Source: Phycisphaerae bacterium
Lineage (GTDB): Bacteria; Planctomycetota; Phycisphaerae; Tepidisphaerales; Tepidisphaeraceae
Length of the DNA stretch: 41,689 bases
Direction of reading: 5' to 3'
NCBI GenBank assembly: GCA_030448225.1
Contig: JAUJNJ010000075.1
Location: forward strand, 1-41,689
Made by a program: the position numbers and the translations under genes. Positions 10,516-20,900 of this stretch are shown here, piece after piece. The notes under the pieces are model-generated. The model saw nothing but the letters and a program-made list of their open reading frames with translations, had not been told where the DNA came from and made no database searches. Numbering within the stretch: position 1 is the stretch's first letter; the number at the start of each line of letters is the position of its first letter.

Positions 10516-11018
10516 CTTGAGGAGGTGGTGGATGACACCTCGTTGAATAACGCGGTCCGACGGTGGCGGTCGCCCGGTGGAGTCACTGTTCTTGCTCGAT
10601 TCGGTCTATCAGTTCAGCCATCGGCTGGACGAAGTTCCGGATGCCAGTTCATCGTCCCCGGGTCGCGCTCCTCGAGGGCAACGACATCGGCGCTATTCGT
10701 TTGCATTCGCGAGTTCCTGCGTTCCGTTGACGCGCGTGCACCCGACGCAGAACGGCGCCTCCGTCCCCCTGCGCATCGTCGCGGCTCATGGGTCCAGCAG
10801 GTAATTGATCGTGGGGACACCGATCGTCCCTGGCCCGCAGTCGAACCGACTCGGTAGCCGTCGAGCGAGGGCCGGGCGAGTGTCGGCGCCCGACTGCCCG
10901 GACCACGTCCTCCCTCCCCACAACGTCCCTATAATGGGCCGGGTCCCCGCGCCCGATATAAGGGGGACGCCCGGCCCGGCGGCGCCCGCCGACGCGGCGG
11001 GGCCGTGGTACTTCGGAC
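10516..11018. other. Intergenic region
   Basis: About 500 bases with no recognisable protein on either strand. The translations from 10525 (+) and 10614 (-) have no domain, no clear ribosome site and unusual composition. The right end carries the candidate promoter of the lipoprotein gene. Confidence 0.35.
10930..10935 (+). promoter_or_regulatory. Candidate minus-10 box (TATAAT) for the lipoprotein gene
   Basis: An exact TATAAT in very GC-rich sequence, 84 bases before the proposed ATG. No good minus-35 element lies 17 bases upstream. A GC-rich imperfect hairpin (GGGTCCCC ... GGGGGACGCCCGG) follows in the leader. Confidence 0.3.
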
Positions 11019-11416
11019 ATGCGTTGCCCCACTCGATCCGCATCCTCGCCGCCGCCGCCGTCCTCGCCTGCGGCGTGGCGGCGGGCCCAGAGGTGCGTGC
11101 ACCCACGCGCGGGCCGCGGGTGATCGAGCCCGGACGTGAACGTGAAGATCCCGGCGATCAAGAAGATCGCCCGCGACCAGGACCGCGGGGCCGCCCCGAT
11201 GTTCGTCACCGAGCTCGAGAGCGACGACCCGGCCGTGCGGTTCTACGCCATCGGGGCAAGGCTTCACCGCATGACCGGCCAGGACTTCGGCTATGATTAT
11301 CACGAGGACGACGACGAGCAGCGGCGGCCGCCCTCGGCCGGTGGAAGCAGTGGCTCGCCGACGAGGGCCTGACCGGCGGCGGGGACGGCCGGGCGGCGTC
11401 GGGCGCTGGGAAGTAG
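11019..11416 (+). CDS. Small lipoprotein with HEAT-like repeat unit
   Basis: About 130 residues. The ATG at 11019 is followed, after one presumed indel, by a hydrophobic signal ILAAAAVLACGV containing a lipobox (VLAC), so it is likely anchored in a membrane by a lipidated cysteine. The mature part contains IPAIKKIARDQDR, MFVTELESDDPAVRFYAIGA, LHRMTGQDFGYDYHEDDDE and VGRWKQWLADEG. The 'L.SDDPAVRF.AI.AL.R.TG..FGY' pattern followed by 'RW..WL' is one I associate with short HEAT-repeat-like proteins of planctomycetes. A second indel near 11260 (GARLHRM for GALHRM) breaks the frame. No partner is known; it follows the kinase-regulator pair but is separated by 500 bases with its own candidate promoter. 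Confidence 0.6.
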
Positions 11417-11454
11417 CGCCACGCGCGCGCACCATCCTCCCGCCCCCGGACGTT

Positions 11455-11480
11455 CTTATTTAGCCGGCGGGCTTGCCCGC
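11455..11480 (+). repeat. 26-base repeat, left copy of an inverted pair
   Basis: CTTATTTAGCCGGCGGGCTT then GCCCGC. Its exact reverse complement is at 12865-12890. The inner GCGGGCTTGCCCGC is itself a 6-bp hairpin. The two copies enclose the RsbW-like and STAS genes. Confidence 0.8.
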
Positions 11481-11578
11481 GCGTTGGCGACCGCGATCCG
11501 CGAGACGTTCACCGCCCGCGCACGAAACAAGCCGGCGACGACGGCGCGCGCGACGACCGACACCCACGGGACGGCACT

Positions 11579-12035
11579 ATGTCCGACAACCACCATCGTC
11601 GCGGCTCGACGAGAACGGCGGCGCCGCCGCGCGGGCGGCGGGCTATTGCTGCGTGACGAGCGACCCGGTGAACCTCGCGCCGGTGCGCAAGGCGTGCGAG
11701 GCGTTGTGCGTCGCCAGCGGCTCGACGCGCCGGCGGCCAACGACGTGGGCCTCTGCGTCAACGAGGCGATGGCCAACGTCACCCGCCACGCCTACAGCGG
11801 CGCGATCGACCGCCCGGTCGAGGTGGCCGGCGAGCCGCTGCCCGGCGGCGGCGTGCGCATCACGATCCGCGACTGGGGCAACGGCGTGAACCCCGACGAC
11901 GTCGCCCGCGCCGAGCCGAGCCCCGACACGCCCGGCGGCCTGGGCCTGATCTGCATGCAGCACTCCTCGACGACGTCCGCTACGCGCCCCAGCCCGACGG
12001 AATGCTCCTGGCGATTGAGAAGCGGCGGGGAGGGA
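11579..12035 (+). CDS. RsbW-like anti-sigma factor / serine kinase ATPase (frameshifted)
   Basis: GHKL-type ATPase of about 145 residues related to RsbW/SpoIIAB, which bind sigma factors and phosphorylate STAS antagonists. Start ATG 11579 (MSDNHHRRG). After an early frame change comes the domain start SDPVNLAPVRKACEALCVAS, then the N box LCVNEAMANVTRHAYSGAID (Glu and Asn that bind Mg-ATP), RITIRDWGNGVNPDDV (G1 box) and PGGLGLICMQ (G2 box). The end is uncertain: after LLAIEKRR the frame runs into a GTCAGGA tandem array, and the real stop is probably near 12035. The next gene encodes the expected STAS partner. Both sit inside a pair of 26-base inverted repeats. Confidence 0.75.
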
Positions 12036-12043
12036 CGCGAGGG

Positions 12044-12231
<188 letters not shown>

Positions 12232-12232
<1 letters not shown>

Positions 12233-12588
12233 TGGCCGACCTCCGCACCCGTTCCGATTTGATCGCCGCCGCCCGCCTCGACGGGGACGTGGCGGTCGTC
12301 TCCCGTGCGGCGAGATCGACCTGCACAACAGCCCAACCTCCGCGGCGACCTGCTCGAGATCATCAACCGCCACGCGCCCGGCGCGTTGATCCTGAACCTC
12401 GGCCTCGTGCCGTACATGAACTGCCGCCGTCGCCGTGCTCGTCGAGGGCGCTGCAGAAGATCCGCAAGACCGGCGGCCGCATCTTCCTGACCGACCTCCA
12501 GCCGCGCGTGAAGGGCTTGCTGGAGATCGCCTGCCTGGCTCGATCTTCGTCATCACGAAGGACGAGGCCGAAGCGGCTGGAGGCTTGA
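12232..12588 (+). CDS. STAS-domain protein (anti-sigma antagonist or MlaB-like; internal indels)
   Basis: A 118-residue single STAS domain. Start ATG 12232 (MADLRTRSDLIAAARLDGDV) and stop TGA share a frame, with compensating indels inside. Allowing for these, the fold elements read GEIDLHNSP, LRGDLLEIINRHAPGALILN, LVPYMN, AVAVLVEALQKIRKTGGRIF, LTDLQPRVKGLLEIA and SIFVITKDEAEALEA. In RsbV-type proteins the fourth segment begins YMDSSG with a phosphorylated serine; here the read sequence is YMNC followed by an indel, so the phosphosite cannot be confirmed. The upstream gene is an RsbW-like kinase, arguing for an RsbV role, but mlaE starts 450 bases downstream and MlaB is also a lone STAS protein, so a lipid-transport role is a real alternative. 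Confidence 0.75.
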
Positions 12589-12906
12589 AGAGTGGGGAGT
12601 TGAAGAGTGGGGGGTGGGGGTGGGGCTGTCCGAGCGCGCGGCTAGATCCCGCAGCCGCGGCTGCTTTGGGCGACGCCTCCGACCGGCGACGCGCGTTGGG
12701 GTCCGACCTTCTCGCAACTCGTGATCCGCGCGCACTGGACGACCGCGGCCGGTCCTGCCGATGATTATGGGGCGTGTGCGGCGGTCGGATCGGTATTCGG
12801 TCACGCGAGCGTTGATGTGTTCTCTCCGCGGCGTGGTTCCGACTCCGGCACGCTCGCTCACGCGGCGGGCAAGCCCGCCGGCTAAATAAGAGCGTCGGCT
12901 CGGGCG
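12589..12906. other. Spacer after the STAS gene
   Basis: Begins with AGAGTGGGGAGTTGAAGAGT-type G-rich tandem units (12589-12618) and ends with the right copy of the 26-base inverted repeat. Between them I see no gene or terminator. Confidence 0.4.
12865..12890 (-). repeat. 26-base repeat, right copy of an inverted pair
   Basis: Exact reverse complement of 11455-11480 (GCGGGCAAGCCCGCCGGCTA then AATAAG). The core GCGGGCAAGCCCGC is a hairpin followed by an AT-rich tail, like a terminator read in either direction. Confidence 0.8.
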
Positions 12907-12922
12907 ATCCTACGATTCACGA

Positions 12923-13018
12923 CTGACCACCACTGACCACTGACCCACTGACCACTGACCACTGACCACTGACCACTGACCACTGACCACACTGACCACT
13001 GACCACTGACCACTAGCA
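12923..13018 (+). repeat. Heptamer tandem array ACTGACC (about 12 units)
   Basis: Twelve occurrences of ACTGACC, mostly in direct 7-base steps with three small interruptions, ending in ACTAGCAACTAGCAACTACC right before the mlaE start. Unlike the other arrays here it lacks an obvious reverse-complement arm close by. It resembles the short tandemly repeated repetitive (STRR) heptamers described in cyanobacteria. Confidence 0.85.
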
Positions 13019-13037
13019 ACTAGCAACTACCCCACCC

Positions 13038-13849
13038 ATGTTCCTCGCACGACCCATCACCGCCATCGTATGCCGCCGCGATCGGACTGCTCGAGTTCGT
13101 TGGCGGCGTCGGGTACCTGCTGTTCGACACGCTCGTCGCGGCGCGGGTCGGGCTGCTCACCGGCCGCGGGCGGCGCATGGGGTGGCGGCACCTGTGGGCC
13201 CAGATGGTGCGCGTCGGCGTGAAGAGCGTGCCGATCGTCACGCTCGTGCTGCTGTGCATCGGCGCGATCCTCGCCGCTGTAGATGGCCCTGATCCTCCGC
13301 ACCTACGGCGGCTGCTGCAGCAGGTGGCCGACATCATCTCGGTCGCCGTCTTCCGCGAGCTCGGCCCGTCGTCGCCGCGATCGTGCTCACCGGCTTCGCC
13401 GGCGCGAGCATCGCGGCCGAGATGGGCACGATGGTGGTCTCGGAGGAGATCGAGGCGCTGGAGGGCGCAGGCGATCAGCCCGGATCCGGTTCCTCGTCGT
13501 CCCCGCGTGATCGCCACGACCGTGATGACCGTGTGCGTCGCCGTCATCGGCGACCTGATGGGCGTGCTCGGCGGGCTGTTCGTCGCGACGAACGTGCTGG
13601 GCATCACCGCCAGCAGCTACATCGGCCACACGTTCGACGCGATCAACGTCGACGACTTCACCACCGGCCTGATCAAGGCGGGCGTGTTCGGCGCCTATCA
13701 GCGGCCTCGCCTGCTACCTCGGCCTCGGCGTCACGGGCGGGGCCCAGGGCGTCGGCGTGGCCACGACGCGGACGGTCGTGCTGACGATCGTCGCGCTGAT
13801 CACCGTCGACCTGATGTTCACGGCCGTGTTCTACGCGCTGGGGATGTGA
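13038..13849 (+). CDS. mlaE: MlaE-family ABC transporter permease (frameshifted)
   Basis: Inner-membrane permease of an Mla-type system that moves phospholipids between inner and outer membrane. Start ATG 13038 (MFLARPITAI). The family order can be read across four or five frame changes: LLEFVGGVGYLLFDTL, VGVKSVPIVTLVLLCIGAIL, ADIISVAVFRELGP, VLTGFAGASIAAEMGTM, VSEEIEALEA, ISPIRFLVVPRVIATTVMTV, IGDLMGVLGGLFVATNVLGI, FTTGLIKAGVFGA, GAQGVGVATTRTVVLTI and LMFTAVFYALGM. The segments AAEMGTMVVSEEIEALEAM..P..FLV and GGAxGVGxATTxxVV are hallmarks of the family. Length of about 270 residues is normal. ATPase and substrate-binding genes follow. Confidence 0.88.
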
Positions 13850-13855
13850 GAGATG

Positions 13856-14019
13856 AGGCACGGAGGCACGAAGGCACGGAGGCACGAAGTGGGGAGCGGC
13901 GATAGCCGCGCGCCCGCGTCCCCGCGCGCCCCGCGTCTCCGTGGCGCGCGCCGCGTCTTCCGCGTGGCCTGCGATGCCTTCTTCCTCCGTGCCTTCGTGC
14001 CTTCGTGCCTCCGTGCCCA
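13856..14019. repeat. Inverted pair of GGCACGAA/GGCACGGA octamer arrays
   Basis: Left arm (13856-13888) is GGCACGGAGGCACGAAGGCA plus another GGCACGAAG-type unit; right arm (about 13983-14019) is its reverse complement with few mismatches (CGTGCCTTCGTGCCTCCGTG). The roughly 95-base loop is GC-rich. The element fills the gap between mlaE and mlaF. Confidence 0.8.
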
Positions 14020-14063
14020 CTACGACCCGTGCCTACTGACGACCCGTGCCTGCTGACCCTCCG

Positions 14064-14879
14064 ATGCCCCCTCCACCGCCGTCCAAGTCTCCGCCGTCAC
14101 CAAGATCTTCGGGACCCGCAAGGTCCTCGACGGCATCAACCTCGAGGTCCACGACGGCGAGACGCTGGTGATCCTCGGCGGCTCGGGGTCGGGCAAGTCC
14201 ACGCTGCTGCGCATCATGATCGGCAACGAGCGCGTCAACGGCGGCGACATCGTCATCACCGAGCCGGGCGGCGCGCGCAAGAACATCTGCGCGATGACCG
14301 GCACCGAGCTCGACGCGTACCGCAAGTCGATCGGCGTGCTGTTCCAGAGCGGCGCGCTGTTCAACTCGATGTCGGTCGCCGAGAACGTCGCGCGCGCTCC
14401 GCGAGCACAGCGACCTGGCCGAGGAGACGATCGAGATCATGGTGAAGATCAAGCTCGAGCTCGTCGGCCTGCGCGAGCACGCGGAGAAGATGCCGTCGGA
14501 GCTGTCGGGCGGGATGAAGAAGCGCGCGCCCCGGCCTCGCGCGCGATCGCGGCTCGACCCGCGCATCCTGTTCTACGACGAGCCGTCGGCCGGCCTCGAC
14601 CCGGTCACCAGCGCCGAGATCGACCAGCTCATCATCGACCTCAACCGCAAGCTCGGCGTGACGAGCGTCGTCGTCACCCACGAGATGGACTCCGCGTTCC
14701 GCATCGCCGACCGCATGGTGCTGCTCGACCGCGGCAAGTTCGTCGTCGCCGGCACGCCCGACGAGATGCGCGACTCGACCGACCCCCTCGTCCGCCAGTT
14801 CGTCCACGGCCTCACCGAAGGCCCCCTCACCGACCGCCGCCGCGCGGGCGGGTATGAGGTGGACCTGTTGGGCGATTAG
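14064..14879 (+). CDS. mlaF: MlaF-family ABC transporter ATPase (few indels)
   Basis: Cytoplasmic ATPase driving the MlaE permease. From the ATG at 14064 an early indel leads to VQVSAVTKIFGTRKVLDGIN. The Walker A motif is GGSGSGKST, the Q-loop region is IGVLFQSGALFNSMSVAENV (the LFQSGALF form is typical of MlaF), the signature is ELSGGMKKR, Walker B is ILFYDEPSAGLDP, and the H-loop is VVVTHEMDSAF. The C-terminus (FVHGLTEGPLTDRR) is typical in position. About 271 residues. Two indels, near 14395 and 14530, disturb the frame, but the second half is clean. It lies between mlaE and mlaD, each separated by a repeat hairpin. Confidence 0.9.
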
Positions 14880-14959
14880 CGGGCAAGAGTGGGGAGTGGG
14901 GGTAGAGGAGTGGGGGTACGGAATGCGATTCACGCTGTCGTTTTCAAGAATGAATAGTG

Positions 14960-15041
14960 CGTAGTGCGTAGTGCGTAGTGCGTAAGAGGAAAAGGAAACG
15001 CTGCTCTGCTTCTTCTTACGCACTACGCACTACGCACTACG
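14960..15041. repeat. Perfect 28-bp inverted pair of TGCGTAG heptamers
   Basis: Left arm 14960-14987 (CGTAGTG repeated, ending CGTAAGA) and right arm 15014-15041 are exact reverse complements over 28 bases with a 26-base loop (GGAAAAGGAAACGC and so on). One more heptamer extends the left arm. The right arm ends 26 bases before the mlaD start. A G-rich AGAGTGGGGAGTGGGGGTAG tract precedes it (14885 onward). Confidence 0.95.
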
Positions 15042-15067
15042 AATCACGCCCAAAACGCGGTACACGT

Positions 15068-16220
15068 ATGAACAGAGATCGTAACGCCTTCAAGGCCGGG
15101 CTCTTCATCCTCGTCGCGGTCGCGGCTGTCGGTCGGGATCGTCCTGTCGATCCAGGGCGCCGGGCGGCTCACCGGGCCGAAGCAGGTGCGCCAGGCGCGG
15201 TTCAAGCTCTCCGACGACCTCGGCGGCCTCCGCGTCGGCGACGAGGTCCGCGTGGGCGGCTACAAAATCGGCTCGGTCCAGTCCGTCCAGCTCGTCAACG
15301 CCGAGGACGCCAAGGCCCTGCCCGAGCTCGTCGTCGAGTTCTCCTCCCGCGCGCCTCGTGCTCCGCGACGGCGTGCGGCTCGGCGTGCAGACGACGCTCA
15401 CCGGGTCGAGCGTCCTGAACTTCGAGTCGATCGGCACCGGCACGCCGATCGCCGACAGCGTCGCCCTCGCCGGCACGCCCGACCCCAGAGCCGCCCTGCT
15501 GGCGAGCTCGGCAAGGCCGCTCCGCAGATCGAGACGCTCGTCGGCGACGCCAAGACCGTCGTGCAGGGCGTGCGCACCGACACGATGCCGAAGGTCGCGT
15601 CGACGGTCGAAAAGGCCGGGCGCCGCCATGGACCCGCCGGCGAGGCGATGGCCGAGGTCCGCGACATGATCGGCCCGTCCAAGACCGACTTCCACGGCAC
15701 CGTCGCCAACCTCAACGCCACCACCGGCGACCTGCGCAGAAGCTGCCCGAACTGCTCGACCAGACCGGCGGGGTGCTGAAGCGCGCGTCGACGGCTCGCT
15801 CGTGAAGATCCAGAAGTCGCTCGACGACGTCGAGCAGACGATGGCCAACGCCCGCGACCTCACCGCCTCGGCCCGCGAACTGCTCGTCGCCAACCGCGGC
15901 AAGCTGTTCGCGATGGTCGCCAGCCTCAAGACGACCGGCGACAACCTCAAGGCCGCCAGCGCCGAGGTCCGCCGAAGCCCCTGGCGGCTGCTCTACAAGC
16001 CGGCCCCCGGCGAGATGGCGAACCTCAACCTGTACGACTCGGCCCGCCAGTTCGCCGAGGGCGCCAACGCGCTGGAGGACGCCGCCACCGCCCTGCGCGA
16101 CTCGCTCGACTCCAAGACCGCCAACCCCAGGACGTGCAGGAGCTGATCGGCAAGCTCGACGAGACGTTCGCGAACTTCAAGCAGGTCGAGGACAAGCTCT
16201 GGACGAGCGTGAAGGAATAG
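15068..16220 (+). CDS. mlaD: MlaD-family substrate-binding protein (frameshifted)
   Basis: Membrane-anchored periplasmic lipid-binding subunit of the Mla system. ATG 15068 (MNRDRNAFKAGLFILVAVAA) gives an N-terminal anchor. The MCE domain follows: RFKLSDDLGGLRVGDEVRVG, GYKIGSVQSVQLV, LRDGVRLGVQTTLTGSSVLN, FESIGTGTPI. The remaining half is a long helical region with spaced heptads, such as PQIETLVGDAKTVVQGVRTD, VEKAGAAMDRAGEAM, DVEQTMANARDLTASARELL and DETFANFKQVEDKLWTSVKE. RRSPWRLLYKPAPGE is a motif shared by MlaD-like proteins. About 383 residues. Five or so indels lie in 15125-16130. It is followed by a strong terminator. Confidence 0.88.
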
Positions 16221-16249
16221 CCTCCGGAGAAGGTAGGGACAGGATCCAA

Positions 16250-16279
16250 GACGGGGCGGGCCGACAGGCCCGCCCCGTC
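16250..16279 (+). terminator. Strong hairpin terminator after mlaD
   Basis: GACGGGGCGGGCC (16250-16262) and GGCCCGCCCCGTC (16267-16279) form a perfect 13-bp stem with loop GACA, followed by GTCGTTTCG. It lies 29 bases after the mlaD stop and likely ends the mlaE-F-D transcript. Confidence 0.8.
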
Positions 16280-16822
16280 GTCGTTTCGAACAACAGAGAG
16301 ATCGGTGCGGGGCGAGCGAGCAGACGGTTCCCGTGACCCCGGCAGGAGCATGGGGTTGCTACCTCCCTCTCCTCGGTACGCCGGGGAGAGGGCAGGGGAG
16401 AGGGGCTCCCGCGGCGGGGCGCGGCTCCCGTCGGGGCCCGCCGCTCTCCGCGAACCCCCTCCCCCCGCCCTCTCCCCAGCGTACTGGGGAGAGGGAGGGT
16501 GCAACTCGTCAATCCACGAGTGACGGAGCACGGGTCTCCCATGTGCCGGACCACGGGCGCGGCACCTGCGGAACCCCGTCATCTTGAGCACAGCGAAGGA
16601 TGTCACGCCGCGCGCTCGCAGGATCTACGAGAGATCCTTCGCTGCGCTTAGGATGACATCCGGCGAAACACGATATTTCGGGAACCGATTTACGGGCTTG
16701 CCCGCCGTGACCGCGGGACGGAGAGGGTTTTCGTCTGTGGTGAGATCGCTCCAGCGCAGGCGTGCAGAGGCCCGCGCGAGTGCGGTCGGAGCGCGGCAGG
16801 AGGAAACAAACGGGAGGAACGC
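16280..16822. other. Intergenic region with two repeat families
   Basis: Between mlaD and the convergent 3D-domain gene. It contains two CTCTCCCC-type palindromes (16362-16405, CTCCTCGGTACGCCGGGGAG; and 16455-16500, CTCTCCCCAGCGTACTGGGG) and an AGCGAAGGAT-type inverted repeat at 16580-16654. A further CGGGCTTGCCCGCCG segment (about 16694) resembles the core of the 26-base repeat. No gene is supported. Confidence 0.6.
16580..16654. repeat. Inverted repeat of the AGC(G/A)CAGCGAAGGA family
   Basis: Left arm CATCTTGAGCACAGCGAAGG and right arm ATCCTTCGCTGCGCTTAGGA pair with a few mismatches. A related element sits at 28101-28173, and a weaker one near 3874. It has the look of a REP-like dispersed palindrome. 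Confidence 0.7.
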
Positions 16823-17494
16823 CTACTCGACCACGAGCACTTCCACCCACCGCCGGCCCCAGATGCGGGCCTCGCCGTGGGTGCGGTAGTAGACGTCGAG
16901 CTTGCGGCCCTTGATCGCGCCGCCGCGGTCGATCACCTCGACCGGCCGGCCGCCGGCGTAGCCGGGGATTTGGAGCTTCGTGCCGAACGGGAGGATCGAC
17001 GTGTCGGCGGCCACGAACAGGCCGTTGTTGTACGACACGCGCTTGCCGCTGGCGGTGATGCCCTGGGCCTTGGGGCCGCAGCAGATCTTGCACGCGCAGT
17101 AGGCCGTCACTTCCATCAGCATCGTCCGCCCGCGCGACGCCGGCGCGCCACGACCGGGGCCGGCGGCGGCAGCACCACGCGGGCGAGCGCGCGCCGCCTC
17201 GCAGCAGTTCCGACGCCGGCGTCACCGTCGCGATCGACGTGCGGGTCGGCCGGTCGCTGTGCCGGACGACATCACCGCCTCCATCGGCACCGGCGCCAGC
17301 GACGCGGCGACCGGCGAAGACGCATCAATTGTCGAATCGATCGTCGGGCTGTCGTGATGGATGGCCCCGGGCGCAGGGGTGGCGACGATCGTCGGCGGCT
17401 CGACCGCCTTGTACCGCCGGGCCGCCGGCGTCTTCACGCCCACCGCCCAGCACGGCACGCTGCACAGCGTGGCGCACGCCAAGACGGCGAGCAA
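16823..17494 (-). CDS. Exported 3D-domain protein (RlpA/MltA-like fold; frameshifted)
   Basis: About 220 residues. The 3D (Asp-Asp-Asp) domain is a double-psi beta-barrel found in cell-wall-active lytic enzymes. It is complete in one frame: MEVTAYCACKICCGPKAQGI, TASGKRVSYN, FVAADTSILPFGTKLQIPGY and VIDRGGAIKGRKLDVYY, with the conserved Asp residues of AADTS, VIDRG and KLDVY. The upstream part is in other frames: MLAVLACATLCSVPCWAVGV (signal peptide), a Pro/Ala/Ser-rich linker, then VVLPPPAPVVA. The start is a TTG at 17494, but an indel or an upstream ATG (17546) is possible. Likely a peptidoglycan-acting periplasmic protein. It ends facing the mla terminator region. Confidence 0.7.
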
Positions 17495-17960
17495 TCGCGT
17501 CGGGCCGTTCCAGAATGGCGGGGAGTGGGCTGCTGTCCGTCCATGACCCTTGCCCGGGTACGAGTACCGGCGTTTCCAACGGCCGGGCGGCTAGTCGAGC
17601 AGGAACCGGCCGATTTACGGCAGCGGCCCGTCACGTTCGATCAGCGGCGTGCCCCACTTGTATCCGTCCCCACCGGGCCCGTCAACGCGAATTTACCAAC
17701 CAGCCCATGCCCCCGCGTGTCGCACCGCGTGTCCCGCAGGGAACTGTTGAGGTAATCCTCTGCGCCCCATGCAATTACGCGCTGCTCGCGCATAAGGGTT
17801 CGGACTGCACGTCCCGACCGACTCGCCCTCAGATCCAGCGGCGTGGCCACCTCCGGTGGCCACGCCAGCCCATCCAAATGAACCGGGCACACCCAAGCTC
17901 CAAAGGAATGGAAACCTCGATCCCCGCGAATGACGTGCACTGAAGCCCGTCACGTCGGCC
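17495..17960. other. Intergenic region
   Basis: Between the end of the M50-type gene and the start of the 3D-domain gene, both on the minus strand. No protein, hairpin with T-run or long repeat is evident; it presumably holds the promoter of the 3D-domain gene. Confidence 0.35.
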
Positions 17961-20900
17961 CTACTCCTCCAGCATCTCTTCGATCGGGTCCCCCGACCCG
18001 AACATGTTCTGGAACTCGTAGTGAAACCCGATGCACTGCCGCGCGCGCCAGCCAGCGCCGCGCCAGCCGCCGGCGGGCCGTGCTCGAGGTCGGCGAACGA
18101 CAGGTTGTCGAACCGCAGCATGAGGGCCGTCCGGCTCACCCGGCCGAAGCGGACGACGTCGCGGTCGCTGCCGGGGCCGGTTTCCCGCCGACGAGCGGGA
18201 GCTGGCCGAGCAGCGGGCCGATCGCCGCGTTGGCCGCCTCGTACGCCTTCTCGTCGCGCGACCGCTTGCCGAAGTGCTCGATGTACGCGTCGGCCAGCTC
18301 CACGTCCACCTTGCCCGGCCCTCGGCGCGGATTGCGGCCATTGCCTTGCGCCGCAGGTCGTCGATGAGCTTCGTCTGTTCGACCCGGAGCCGCTCCGTCG
18401 CCGCCTCGTCGCCGCGGCGGCGCGCTCGACGGCCTGCGTCGCGAGCGACCGCACCGCCGGGTCGGCGTACACGTCGCCGCCGGCCATCAGCAGGCGGCCG
18501 TACGTCTGGCGGGCGAGGCGGTGCGGCGCGCGCGGTCGGCGGCGGGGCGGGGGTCGACGCTCGCCCACGGCGGCACGAGGTGCAGGTGCGCCCGCCTGGA
18601 AGTACTCGCGCGCCTCGGCCTCGATCGCCTCGGCCGCCGAGACGCTCGGGGCCACGCAGGTGAGGACGAGCATCGCCTCGGCGCTTCTCGGCGTGGACGA
18701 ACACGTCCGCCGTCCGCGACTCCAGCTCGCCGAACCACGCGCCGCGCGTCGCGTCGTCCGGGCCGACGAGCGACAGCAGGACCGAGTCGCCGAACGTCAC
18801 CGCCGACGCGCGCCGGCGGCAGCGCGGGCGCAGGTCGGCGGCGGCGCGGGCGGCGTCGTCGGGGCCGCCGAACGTGGCGACGATCGTCAGCTTCTTCGCG
18901 GCCGCCGGCCCCGTGGTGGCGGCGTTGCGGGGCGGCAGGGCGGGCGCCGGACGGGCGCGAGCGACGCGGGGTCGAGCCGCGTGGGCGGGCGTGGCGGCGG
19001 CGGCGCGCACGCTCTGCCGCAGGCCGCCGTGCTGCGCGACCATCAGCAGCGCGAGGCACCCGACCGCCGCCACGACCGCCCGCGTGCAGCGCGCCGAACC
19101 CGATCGACGCCAGCCACCCCGGCGGGCGCGCGTTGAGCGTCTCGACGATCTGCAGCGTGCTCTGCGGCGACGACCTTGCTCCCCAGCGCGCGCTTGCCCG
19201 GGCCGGCCGTCACCCGCTCGATGATCGGCTCGGCCGTCGCGGCGGGGATCGGCTGCCCGTCCGGGACCGCCGCGCACGAACCCCGCGCGCAGCGACGCGG
19301 CGATGCCGGCCATGCGGTAGGCGGCGGGGATGCCGATCAGCATGAAGATGCCGAGGAACAGCAGGATCTTGTCGCCGCTCAGCCACCCGCCGCCGATGAG
19401 CGTCGCCGGCGACAGCGCGGAAGCCGGCGTCGAGCATCGGGTGGCGCGAGAACAGCAGCGTGTGCATCACGCCCGCCGTCGAGCGGCAGGACCGGCAGCA
19501 GGTTCAGCCCGTTGATGATGAGCGTCAGCACCGCCGCCTCGATCAGCAGCGGGCGTTCGGCCAGCACGCCGGCCACGCCCAGCGTCGCCGAGCAGGATGC
19601 CCGGCAGCGGCCCCATGTCGCGACGACGATCTGCTTCCACCCCGGCGCGTTGAAGTGCTGCCCGCTGACGGCCGCGCCGAACAGCGGGATGAAGAACATG
19701 CGCAGGTTGCGGTACCCGAACACCTTCATCGCCACGTAGTGCCCCAGCTCGTGGAACAGCAGGATCGGGATCAGCAGCCAGACGAACTTCCAGTCCCACG
19801 CCGCGGCCCCGAGCGCCGCGAACAGCACGATCGACACGAGCAGCATTACGACCGCCCGCCCCACCCGCCGCGCTTCTGCTGCAGCTTGTGGAGCTCGGCC
19901 AGCACGTCCGGGTAGCGCGAGCCGGCGGCGGTCGCGCCGCGCACGTCGGCGTCGCGAGCGCGCCGGCCGACTGCCGCTCGGCGTCGGTCATCCGCCGGAA
20001 CACGCCGGCGCGCGAGGTGGAAGTCGCGCACGACCGCGTGGTGCCGCTCGACCAGCGCGCGCCCGCGGCGTCGGCGACCGGTTTGACGGCCCCGCGCCCC
20101 GCCCGCCTCGATCGCCGCGGCGTCGCGGCTCGTGGGCGGCCCACAGGTCGGCCGGCAGGCGGCCTCGTGGCGGCACGTCGCACGACGGCGCGCGAGCAGC
20201 GCCGCGCGCGGGCGGACGTCGACCAGAGGAACGTGCCGTCGGCCCACTCGGTGAGCACGTCGCAGAAGAAGTGCGTCTTGGGCGGGCTGTTGGTCCCCTC
20301 GGTCCGCGAATGCACCCGCCGCCACCGCCCGCCCGCGCGCGTGCCGCAGCGTCGCGACGTAGAGCCGGCTCTCGCGTGCAGCAGGTCGACGACCGCGTGG
20401 TACGCGACCGGCTCGAACCCCAGCCGCCACGAGGTCGCGGCTCGGCCGGCTCGAGCCGCCGGCGCGCGTCCTCCGGCAGCGCCGACGCGGGCACCTCCAG
20501 CAGCGCCAGCGTCTCGACGTTCGGGTCGTTCACCGACCCCGGCAGCCGCGACCCGCAGCAACTTCGACCCCCACACGACCAGCACCATCGGCGAGCGTGT
20601 CCCGCCACAGCTCGCCGAACGAGTTGCGGCTGGTGTCCACGCGAAACAACTCCGCCCCCGGCGGCAACGCCAGCACGCCGTCGCCCGCCCCGCCGGGGAT
20701 CGCGACCGGGCGCGACGCCACCCGGCGGGAGCGGCGGCGGCGGCGCCCGAAGCGCGCGGCGGGCGAAACCGAGGCGCGGCGGCCGGCCAAGTCGCCGCAG
20801 CGGGCGATTCGATCGCGGACGACGAGGGCCCGCCAGACGAGGCGCGGCGGCCACCCCGTCTCGGTCCGCGCCGAGGCATCGGCGCGAACCGCGGGCGACG

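Noticed and set aside
10525..10857. Possible small protein after the ANTAR regulator
   Set aside because: No ribosome site, no domain, odd composition, and equally long frames on the other strand.
12923..13018. CRISPR-like array
   Set aside because: The repeat unit is only 7 bases with no spacers of 25-40 bases and no cas genes nearby; it is a simple tandem array.
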